From assembly GCA_023269675.1 (NCBI GenBank), contig JAHFSX010000009.1:91515-155514 (forward strand): 64,000 nucleotides of DNA, read 5' to 3'. The stretch's first letter is position 1; every line of letters starts with the position of its first letter. Source of the stretch: Verrucomicrobiota bacterium. GTDB taxonomy: Bacteria; Verrucomicrobiota; Kiritimatiellia; RFP12; UBA1067. The position numbers and the translations under genes were made by a program. The notes under the pieces are model-generated. The model saw only the letters and a program-made list of their open reading frames with translations. It was not told the DNA's origin and made no database searches. Below, in pieces: positions 57,541-64,000 of this stretch.

Positions 57541-59520
57541 ATGAAAAACGACAAAGTGATGCAGGGGATTCAGCGGATCGCGGGACTGCTCGTCCTGCTG
57601 TTTTTCGCGGTGCTGGTCAGTCCGCACAGCGAGAGCGGGCAGATCATCTTCCTGCAGTGGCCCAACGTCACGGACATTCTGCGGCAGGTCTCGGAGACCG
57701 GGATCATCGCTCTGGCGATGACGCTGGTCATCATCTCCGCCGGCATCGACCTCTCCGTCGGCAGCGTCCTGGCCTTTTCGGCCTCGCTGACCGCCAAGCT
57801 CCTCACGCAGGGGAGCCCGGCGTTCGGCGTCGCGGGCCACATCTGGCTGACGGTGCTGCTGGTCCTGGGCCTGACGACGCTGACCGGCGCCGCCAGCGGC
57901 GCGCTGATTGCCAACTTGCGGGTGCAGCCCTTCATCGTGACGCTGGCCGGCATGATCGGCATCCGCGGGCTGGCGCGCTTCCTGACGGCCAACACCAACA
58001 TCGACCTCGGATTCGGCGGCGGGACCGCGGGCGCGGTTTTCGCCCGCTCTCTCTCCGGCAAGGCCGTGGTGATCGGCACCTTTCTGGTGCTGGCGGGCGC
58101 CTTCGCGCTGCTCCTGCGGCGGACCGTTTTCGGAAGGTACGTCCGCGCGCTGGGCGACAACCCGACCGCCGCGCTCTATGCCGGCCTGCCGATCCGGCGG
58201 ATCCAGACGGCCGTGTACGCGCTTTCCGGGCTGATGGCGGGCATCGCAGGAGTGGTCCACTGCGCCCAGAACAACCAGGGCAGCCCGAATGACGGCATGG
58301 CGCTCGAACTGGACGCGATCGCCGCCGTGGTGATCGGCGGCACGAGCCTGGCGGGCGGCAGCGGCTCGATCGCCGGCACGATCATCGGCACCCTGATCAT
58401 GGGGGTGCTCACCAACATCTTCCGCCTCAAGGGCGTGGACATCAACGTGGAGATGATGGTCAAGGCGGGGATCATCGTCGGTGCGGTCTGGCTGCAGCAG
58501 GCGGGCGCCCGGAAACCGGCTGCCGCATCCCTGAGCCGGGGCAAGAAGGCCGCCGCCGCAGGTGCGGTTGCGGCGGCCGCGGCCGGAGCCTTTCTGTGGC
58601 TGCGGCCCGTCGCGGCGCCGCAGCGGTACCAGGTGATTTTCAGCCAGTGCAACAACGCGGAGCCGTACCGCGCGGCGCAGAACGCCCTGATGGCCAAGCT
58701 GTTCGCCGAGCAGGGGCAGGGGCGGGTGACGCTGGAGATCATGGACGCGCAGCAGGACAACTCGCGCCAGGTGTCGCAGATCGAGACCGCGATCCGCAAG
58801 AAGCCCGACCTGCTGGTCGTCGCGCCGAACGAGAGCGGCCCGCTCACCGGGATCATGGGCAAGGCCATGGCGGCGGGCATTCCGGTGATCTGCCTGGAGC
58901 GCAACATCCTTGAGCCGAACTACACCGCCTACATCAAATGCGACAACACCGCCATCGGCCGTATGGCCGGCGAGTTCGTGGTCCGCCACCTGACGGAAAA
59001 ATACGGGACGGCGCGCGGCAAGGTGGTGGAGCTGCGCGGCATGCTGGGGATCGCCGCCGAGATGGAGCGCTGCAACGGCGCGCGCGGCGTCTGGAAGGCG
59101 CATCCCGGCATCGTGGTGGTGCAGGAGGCGGTGGCCAACTGGCTGCAGAGCCAGGCGCGCGACCGCATGACCGAGATTCTGCGGGCGCAGCCGGAGATCG
59201 ACGCGGTCTACGGACACAACGACCCGATGGCGGTGGGCGCCTATCTGGCCGCGCGGGCGCTGGAGCGCGAGAAGGGCATGGCCTTTGTGGGGGTGGACGG
59301 CCTCGGCGGCGAGGCGGGCGGCATCCGCCAGGTGGCCGACGGCGTGCTGGCCGCCACGTTCGTCTATCCGCTCGGCGCGGACAAGGTCGTGGAGCTCGGC
59401 CTGCGGCTGATGCGCGACAAGGCGTTCGTGCCTGAGAAGGAATACGTCATCGGCTCGCAGATGATCACGCCCGGGAACGCGGAAGCGGAGTATCGCCTCC
59501 GCACGCCCGCCCAGCCGTGA
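57541..59520 (+). CDS. Fusion of RbsC-type sugar permease and RbsB-type substrate-binding protein
   Basis: A 659-residue protein. Residues 1-325 are a BPD_transp_2 permease (ITGIIALAMTLVIISAGIDLSVGS-type block, NxxAALYAGLPIRRIQ, AVVIGGTSLAGGSGSIAGTIIG). After a basic linker (SRGKKAAAAG) there is one more membrane helix (about 335-352), then a periplasmic-binding-protein fold of type I (residues 360-655: YQVIFSQCNNAEPYRAAQNALM, QQDNSRQVSQIETAI, DLLVVAPNESGPL, VYGHNDPMAVGAYLA, VGVDGLGGEAGGIRQVADG). The binder is thus tethered to its permease. GGGGAG lies 4-9 bases before the start. Confidence 0.9.
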   Translation: MKNDKVMQGIQRIAGLLVLLFFAVLVSPHSESGQIIFLQWPNVTDILRQVSETGIIALAMTLVIISAGIDLSVGSVLAFSASLTAKLLTQGSPAFGVAGHIWLTVLLVLGLTTLTGAASGALIANLRVQPFIVTLAGMIGIRGLARFLTANTNIDLGFGGGTAGAVFARSLSGKAVVIGTFLVLAGAFALLLRRTVFGRYVRALGDNPTAALYAGLPIRRIQTAVYALSGLMAGIAGVVHCAQNNQGSPNDGMALELDAIAAVVIGGTSLAGGSGSIAGTIIGTLIMGVLTNIFRLKGVDINVEMMVKAGIIVGAVWLQQAGARKPAAASLSRGKKAAAAGAVAAAAAGAFLWLRPVAAPQRYQVIFSQCNNAEPYRAAQNALMAKLFAEQGQGRVTLEIMDAQQDNSRQVSQIETAIRKKPDLLVVAPNESGPLTGIMGKAMAAGIPVICLERNILEPNYTAYIKCDNTAIGRMAGEFVVRHLTEKYGTARGKVVELRGMLGIAAEMERCNGARGVWKAHPGIVVVQEAVANWLQSQARDRMTEILRAQPEIDAVYGHNDPMAVGAYLAARALEREKGMAFVGVDGLGGEAGGIRQVADGVLAATFVYPLGADKVVELGLRLMRDKAFVPEKEYVIGSQMITPGNAEAEYRLRTPAQP

Positions 59521-59606
59521 GCGCGAGAGGCTCATCCGGCCTCACCGATCAGCCGGCCACTTTGAAGCCCTCTTGCCTCACAACCTGCACGAAACTCGTT
59601 AACTTA
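59519..59606 (-). pseudogene. Fragment of a glycerophosphodiester phosphodiesterase gene
   Basis: The reverse strand translates as SFVQVVRQEGFKVAG, stop, SVRPDEPLAL, matching REFVQAAKQAGFRVAGWSVRTDEALAL of the intact gene at 61097-61894. The tryptophan codon (TGG) became TGA and the rest is missing, so it is a decayed duplicate. Confidence 0.75.
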
Positions 59607-59640
59607 TTCGAAGCGAAGCGCGGTTGTTCGGTTCGCACAA

Positions 59641-59675
59641 AGATGCCCACCTGCTTTGTGCAGGCGGGCATCTTG
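59641..59675. terminator. Strong hairpin terminator
   Basis: A 15-bp stem with one mismatch (AAGATGCCCACCTGC / GCAGGCGGGCATCTT) and loop TTTGT, followed by TGTGTCC. It lies between the convergent permease fusion and DUF3494 genes and probably terminates from both sides. Confidence 0.7.
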
Positions 59676-59718
59676 TGTCCGCTACAGGAGCTTTGCCTTC
59701 ACGATCAGAACGCGTCAA

Positions 59719-60741
59719 TTATGGAAGTGTGGCGCACTCTTCACGATCGAGGTTCTGTTGCGTCGTGAAGGCCAGTTTCTCACTCTTCTGGGCGAGTGTG
59801 AAAGCCTGTTTGTCATCCTTCTGCACGAGCGCGAAGGCTTTCTTCTGAGCTGCCGTCGGGTGCGTGAGTAGGAAGGCCTGTTTGTCAGCCCTCTGCCCGT
59901 CATCGAACGCCTTTTTGGCTGCTTTCTGTTCAGCATCGAAGAGCTTCTTCTCCTCCCGGACGACTTCATCGCACTGCTTTTTGGTCTCAGTTGACGTAAC
60001 GGCATTCATCTGTAATGTGACCGCGGTCTGCGCCATCGCCCGGCCATTCAGGACGGCGCCAGTTTGTAGCGCAATATTGGAGTCATCCAGAATTGTCCCG
60101 TTGAACGTGGAGTACGTTCCCAGTGTCGTTGCGCCGGCGACTTGCCAGAAGACATTCGCGGCCTGGGCGCCACCATTAAGCATGACCTTAATGCCGGAGG
60201 CGAGATCGCCAGCGGAGGCGACGTCGAGCGTGCCCGCGATCTGAAGAATCCAAACGTCGTTTTGGCCACCCGAGAGAGTGACGTCACCGTTTATCACGAC
60301 ACTGGAACTCCATTTCCAGACACCCGGGGCGAGCGTCAGCCCGCTAATATCACCGGCACCGAGTTCGGCGGGATGGGTAGGTGCCCGTGAAGCGGCGTCG
60401 GCATACGCGAGCATCATGTCGTCGACAGCCGCACTCAGCAAGGTTGCGTCTGCCACGCTACATGCAGGACCGGCAACATCGACTGTGTATATGGTCCCAA
60501 CCACTTCATCGCAGATATCTCCATCAGTTGCTGTAATAGCGGCACCGGTGATGGGACTCGTTCCAATATCTCCAACAATCGCTGATGTGGAGACGTCGGT
60601 GATTCCTGATTCTGAGAGAATCACGAACCTGCCTGCCGATCCGAGACCGACGGGCGCTGTGGCCGCCATTCCAATGGCGGGGCTGAAAAGTAACCCAGCC
60701 AGCGCGGCCATCACAACTGAACTTTTATGTGTGTTTGACAT
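59719..60741 (-). CDS. Secreted DUF3494 (ice-binding-like) protein with charged helical tail
   Basis: A 340-residue protein with a signal peptide (ALAGLLFSPAIGMAA) and a DUF3494 beta-helix domain (residues 25-245): AGRFVILSESGITDVSTSAIVGDIGTSPITG, APGVWKWSSSVVINGDVTLSGG, VFWQVAGATTLGTYSTFNGTILDD and NGRAMAQTAVTLQMNAV. After this comes a 90-residue helical tail of Lys/Ala/Asp/Gln repeats (DKQAFTLAQKSEKLAF-type). DUF3494 proteins bind ice in some species, but elsewhere act as adhesins. GGAGAG stands 6-11 bases upstream of the start. Confidence 0.88.
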   Translation of the reverse strand: MSNTHKSSVVMAALAGLLFSPAIGMAATAPVGLGSAGRFVILSESGITDVSTSAIVGDIGTSPITGAAITATDGDICDEVVGTIYTVDVAGPACSVADATLLSAAVDDMMLAYADAASRAPTHPAELGAGDISGLTLAPGVWKWSSSVVINGDVTLSGGQNDVWILQIAGTLDVASAGDLASGIKVMLNGGAQAANVFWQVAGATTLGTYSTFNGTILDDSNIALQTGAVLNGRAMAQTAVTLQMNAVTSTETKKQCDEVVREEKKLFDAEQKAAKKAFDDGQRADKQAFLLTHPTAAQKKAFALVQKDDKQAFTLAQKSEKLAFTTQQNLDREECATLP

Positions 60742-61096
60742 TATACTCTCTCCGTAGTTTGGAGTTTGTTGATTGCGCGAATGAGAGGCATTCGCCGTCT
60801 CTTTCTTTCGCATGGGAGCACAATAGATGAAATCGTCATAAAGAGCGATGGGGAGTATCCCCCCGGATACCCGCCACTCGGTGTAACGAGCCGTTTATGG
60901 GGCATTGCGGTGGCCGAAATCGGGTAACAGGTATTAATTGGGGCTCTCGCGCATGTTGTGATGCCTTCAGACGGTCACGCTGCAATGTCGAACAGTCGGC
61001 TGATGCCCGGACAACATACAACGTCGCGCACGCGCTAAAACGCGCATTACGTCAGAGAATGCTTTTAGCGTATCAGATTTTTTGTCGAGGAAGGTG
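60742..61096. other. Intergenic region without recognised gene
   Basis: Between the DUF3494 promoter side and the end of the phosphodiesterase gene. I see a small hairpin (ACGCGCTAAAACGCGC, 61029-61048) but no coding signal. Confidence 0.4.
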
Positions 61097-61894
61097 CTAC
61101 GGCCGGCCGAGGCCGGCGGCCAGCATGCGGCGTGGGCAGTCGGTCGTGACGCCTTCGAAGCCCAGCGCCTGCGCGAGCGCGAGGGCCTCGTCCGTGCGCA
61201 CCGACCAGCCGGCCACCCGGAATCCCGCCTGCTTCGCCGCCTGCACGAACTCCCTCGATGTTTTCGAGGGGATCGTGCTGACCCGGTCGCAACCCAGTTT
61301 CTTCAGCTCGGAGAGCAGCTTCACGTCGGGGGCCGCGCTGCAGAGCAGGGTCGTGGAGACCTCGGGCTTCACGAGTTTGACCGCCGCCAGCGAGCGCTTG
61401 TCGAAGGAGGAGTAGCAGTAGGCCTCTGGCGGCATGGCCTTGGCGACCTGCTCCGTCAACAGGCGGCAGAACTGTGTGAGCCGGTCATCCGACACGGGGG
61501 CTTTGCCCGGCTTGATCTCCAGCTGCAGGAACACGCCGGGCTTGTCCTTGAAGGCCGCGAGCAGCTCCGCCAGAAAGGGAACCGCGCTGCCGGACTTTTT
61601 CGTGCGCAGCGCCTTGACCTCATCCGCCGTCATTGTCTCGATCGCGCCGTGCCCGCCGGTCGTGCGGTCGACCGTGTCGTCGTGCATGAGCACCAGCTGG
61701 TCGTCTTTCGTGATCCGCACGTCGGTCTCGAAGGCCCGAAGGCCCTTCGCGTATGCGTCCGTGAAGGCCGCCAGTGTGTTCTCGTCCGCCTCCAGCGAAC
61801 CGCCGCGATGGGCGATCAGCCGGACCTTTTCCTCGCCCCAAGCCGTACCCAGAGCCAGCGCCAACAGAACCGTCATCCACGTTTTAATAAGCAT
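61097..61894 (-). CDS. glpQ: Secreted glycerophosphodiester phosphodiesterase
   Basis: A 265-residue protein with a signal peptide (TVLLALALGTAWG) and a GDPD TIM barrel: VRLIAHRGGSLEADENTLAAF (His-Arg catalytic start), AFETDVRITKDDQLVLMHDDTVDRTTGG (E, D and H of the metal and catalytic site), FLQLEIKPG and AGWSVRTDEAL at the end. It hydrolyses glycerophosphodiesters to glycerol 3-phosphate and an alcohol in the periplasm. It shares the strand with the XylR-like regulator upstream, 47 bp apart. Confidence 0.9.
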   Translation of the reverse strand: MLIKTWMTVLLALALGTAWGEEKVRLIAHRGGSLEADENTLAAFTDAYAKGLRAFETDVRITKDDQLVLMHDDTVDRTTGGHGAIETMTADEVKALRTKKSGSAVPFLAELLAAFKDKPGVFLQLEIKPGKAPVSDDRLTQFCRLLTEQVAKAMPPEAYCYSSFDKRSLAAVKLVKPEVSTTLLCSAAPDVKLLSELKKLGCDRVSTIPSKTSREFVQAAKQAGFRVAGWSVRTDEALALAQALGFEGVTTDCPRRMLAAGLGRP

Positions 61895-61940
61895 CTTTCG
61901 CCTTCTTTAGGGTGTCATCATTACGCCGAGTCAAATCAGA

Positions 61941-63152
61941 TCATGGCCGGCTGCGCGCCTCGGTCCGGAACCGCCCCATGGTGGTGTTGAAGCGCTTGCG
62001 GAAGACCCGGCCGAGATGGGTTTCGCAGGCGAAGCCGCAGCGCACGGCGAGCTCCCCGATGTTCAGGTCGGTCTCGGCCAGCAGGGCCCGCAGCCGCTCC
62101 AGCCGGACGTGCTCGATCTCTTCGCGAACGGTGCGGCCGGTCGCGTTTTTGAACCGGATCTCGGTCGCCCGCCGCGAGAGGCCGCAGACGCGCGCGACGT
62201 CCGACACGCGCAGCGTCGGGGCCGATGCGGCTTCGCGGATGAACTTCAGGGCTTGGACCATCTGCTTGTCAGCGATGGCAAACCACTCGGTCGACTGGCG
62301 CGTCACGACGCGGATCGGTTCCACCCGATATTCCTGTTTGCGCATCCGCTCCCCGCGCATCAGGCGGTCGAGATGCCCGGCGATCCTGTACCCGGCCGGC
62401 CGGGGGTCGCACTGGATGCTCGACAGGGTCGGAACCGCCGCCTCGCAGATCCACTCGTCGTTGTCGACGCCGAGCACCGCCACCTCGTCGGGCACGGCGA
62501 TGCCCGCGTCCAGGCAGGCGTCCAGCGCCTGCTTGCCGCGCCGGTCGTTCGGCGCGAAGAGGGCGATGGGTTTCGGGAGGGACTTGAGCCAGGCCTGCAT
62601 CCTGACACGTTCGACGGCCCAGTCGAGCTGCTCCGCGGCGGTGCAGGGGCCGTAGGTGAGGCAGGTGGGGTGGCCGGCCGTACGGAGGGTCTCGCGGTAG
62701 CCCTGTTCGCGCTCCAGGGACCAGTAGGTGTCGCTGTGCGTATCGCCGACGAAGGCGAAGCGCGTGTGGTGACGCTCCAGAAAATAGCGGGCGGCCATGC
62801 TCCCGATGGCGACCGAATCCCAGAGCACGCAGGGGTTTGGGAACAGGGGATAAGAGGGCTGGCGCATGGCGTGCGGCTGGAGCAGGACGACCACCGGCAC
62901 ACCGACCGCAGCGATGAGCCGGGCTTCAGGGAGGGAGTGGTGGTCCGCCGCCACAATGCCGGTGCACCCCCATTGCTTCAGGTCCCGCAGGCGGTACGTC
63001 CAGGGGCGGTTCTCCTGCTGGTAGATACGCCACGGCCCGTTTTCCTGGGCATACTGAAGAACGCCCTGGAGCATGTCGTGCAGACCCTTGACGATCGTCG
63101 AGGTCAGGATGACGACATGCGGGATGCCGGATGGTTTGCGTTCCGCTGACAT
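61941..63152 (-). CDS. XylR-like AraC-family regulator with LacI-type sensor domain
   Basis: A 403-residue protein. Residues 10-285 are a periplasmic-binding-protein-like sensor (GIVAADHHSLPEARLIAAVGVPVVVL, IGSMAARYFLERHHTRFAFVGD, AVLGVDNDEWICEAAVPTLSSIQCDPRPAGYRIAGHL). Residues 295-400 hold an AraC DNA-binding domain with two helix-turn-helices (LRVSDVARVCGLSRRATEIRFKNATGRTVREEIEHVRLERLRALL, NIGELAVRCGFACETHLGRVFRKRF). Such proteins sense a sugar and activate nearby catabolic genes. It is divergent from the gene at 63334. Confidence 0.9.
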   Translation of the reverse strand: MSAERKPSGIPHVVILTSTIVKGLHDMLQGVLQYAQENGPWRIYQQENRPWTYRLRDLKQWGCTGIVAADHHSLPEARLIAAVGVPVVVLLQPHAMRQPSYPLFPNPCVLWDSVAIGSMAARYFLERHHTRFAFVGDTHSDTYWSLEREQGYRETLRTAGHPTCLTYGPCTAAEQLDWAVERVRMQAWLKSLPKPIALFAPNDRRGKQALDACLDAGIAVPDEVAVLGVDNDEWICEAAVPTLSSIQCDPRPAGYRIAGHLDRLMRGERMRKQEYRVEPIRVVTRQSTEWFAIADKQMVQALKFIREAASAPTLRVSDVARVCGLSRRATEIRFKNATGRTVREEIEHVRLERLRALLAETDLNIGELAVRCGFACETHLGRVFRKRFNTTMGRFRTEARSRP

Positions 63153-63333
63153 GACTTCACTATACCGTCCGATACCTATTCACGGCAAGCGGGGAGTGCG
63201 CAAAAAGTCGAAAAAAGATACGCAAAGAAGAGATCGACAAGCGGGAGATGCGGCGTACAATAAGGGATCTATTTTATAGGGTCGATTTCAGAACCGGTCT
63301 TTTACCGGTCGAAAATGATGAGGAGGCCAGGCG
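63153..63333. promoter_or_regulatory. Divergent intergenic region of the XylR-like regulator
   Basis: 181 bp between divergent starts; the likely operator region for both genes. A TTTTATAGGGTCG stretch with upstream TACAATAAGGG around 63255-63285 may hold the rightward promoter, and a GACCGGT/ACCGGTC-like inverted repeat (AACCGGTCTTTTACCGGTC, 63292-63310) is a candidate binding site. Confidence 0.45.
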
Positions 63334-64000
63334 ATGCATCTTCGTTCCACTCTGTGCGTGTGTGTTTTGGCGGTCTGCGCGGCGGCGGGCGCGCGGGCGC
63401 AGACGCCGTTCTACGCGGTGTCGCAGGACGACTTCTATCAGACGGTGACTAATGCCGTTGTCTACGAACGCCCGATCATCGACAACGCGATCCGCAAAAC
63501 CGGCGCGGGCACCCTGACGTTGCAGAACCCGCGCATGACGCGCGCGGCGCTGGAGGTGCTGCAGGGCGGCGTGGCGATCTCGCTGACCAACGCGTTCGTG
63601 CCGCCGGGGCTGCCTGCGGCGCTTCAGCAGAAGGCGGCCTTCTGGGTCGACGCCAACACCAACGTGGTCGCGGACGGCGACGGCAGGGTGTCGCGCTGGC
63701 ATGACGTGCGCGAAGCGTCGGTCAGCGGCCCGTATCTGTATATGATGGCCACAAACACCGAAGTGGCGCGGCAGCCGTTTCTGGTGACCGACGCGGGTCT
63801 GGGCGGCAAGCGCTATCTCGATTTCGGTACGTGGGGGGCGCAGGATACCAATACCAATTCGATGTGGCTGTTCTGGACTGACACCAACGGGGTCGCCAAG
63901 ACGCTGGACCTCCGCTCGGCCTTCATCGTGTTCGGGTCGCACAACGGCGCCTTGGGCGGCTCGATCTGCCTGATTCAGAACACCGTCAATTTGGCGGTGC
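63334..64000 (+). CDS. Secreted surface protein, N-terminal part (runs off the window)
   Basis: The frame from ATG 63334 is open to the end of the window (222 residues seen). AGGAGG lies 7-12 bases before the start, and a signal peptide is evident (LCVCVLAVCAAAGARAQ). After it come IRKTGAGTLTLQNPRMTRAALEVLQGGVAISL, an autotransporter-type beta-helix segment, and then FWVDANTNVVADGDGRVSRWHDVRE, typical of LamG-linked segments in very large secreted PVC proteins. The function is unknown; the full protein is probably long. Confidence 0.8.
   Translation, partial: MHLRSTLCVCVLAVCAAAGARAQTPFYAVSQDDFYQTVTNAVVYERPIIDNAIRKTGAGTLTLQNPRMTRAALEVLQGGVAISLTNAFVPPGLPAALQQKAAFWVDANTNVVADGDGRVSRWHDVREASVSGPYLYMMATNTEVARQPFLVTDAGLGGKRYLDFGTWGAQDTNTNSMWLFWTDTNGVAKTLDLRSAFIVFGSHNGALGGSICLIQNTVNLAV

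Noticed and set aside
1-64000. tRNA as integration site or phage-encoded tRNA
   Set aside because: No tRNA-like cloverleaf was seen near either att core; the core falls in a protein-coding gene.

Overview
The window is GC-rich bacterial DNA carrying secreted glycoside hydrolases (GH92, GH15, GH50-like, GH30, GH16), a secreted FAD oxidoreductase, a sodium-pumping NADH dehydrogenase operon, a XylR-like AraC regulator and a ribose-type ABC importer. This repertoire, and the dispersed CCACCAAG-type palindromes, suggest a polysaccharide-degrading member of the PVC superphylum, most likely Kiritimatiellota. That assignment is inferred from gene content; no rRNA or tRNA was found.

Host left flank (1-17716): the 3' end of a GH92 alpha-mannosidase, an nqrBCDEF-like operon with no nqrA beside it, a small unknown protein, an FMN azoreductase, a GH15 glucoamylase-like protein, a di-haem cytochrome c peroxidase-like protein, a LamG plus GH50-like agarase, a 999-residue FAD oxidoreductase, a DUF167 protein, a GH30 enzyme and the C-terminal part of a GH16 enzyme. 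Host right flank (54194-64000): the N-terminal part of the same GH16 gene, a two-domain sugar ABC ATPase, a permease fused to its own substrate-binding protein, a DUF3494 adhesin-like protein, a glycerophosphodiester phosphodiesterase, a XylR-type regulator and the start of a large secreted protein.

The middle (17707-54203, about 36.5 kb) is an integrated phage or phage-like element. A 10-bp core (TCCATGATGT) lies at both ends. Joining the flanks at this core restores an in-frame 610-residue GH16 gene, so the element sits inside the codons of the GH16 catalytic motif ExDxxE. From left to right it holds: a tyrosine integrase; cargo genes (receiver-domain protein, tandem-repeat protein, secreted thermonuclease); an AT-rich type II restriction-modification system with a controller protein; a secreted FGE-like protein; and a leftward structural operon (holin/lipoprotein, collagen-like fibre, adaptor, major capsid, scaffold, portal, large terminase). 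Then comes a 4.8-kb GC-rich region without convincing genes, the small terminase gene, a rightward replication operon (HTH, split replisome organiser, DnaB), a second 0.9-kb non-coding GC-rich stretch, a run of small genes each preceded by the same hairpin plus Shine-Dalgarno module, a secreted coiled-coil protein, a leftward block of small phage proteins, and three ribbon-helix-helix proteins near the right end. I recognise no tail tube, tape measure or endolysin gene.

The most unusual feature is the non-coding DNA of this element. The island between the small and large terminase genes, and its smaller relative at 43.0-43.9 kb, contain several families of hairpins in which the loop is conserved while the stems differ between copies and still pair: nine hairpins with an AGGATA-type loop, five with a TCGCARGCTC loop, three with a TCCGGCTACGTC loop, and a two-copy compound stem. 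A separate pair of covarying structured repeats flanks the thermonuclease gene. Compensatory change of this kind points to selected RNA or single-stranded DNA structure. I do not recognise any of these families.
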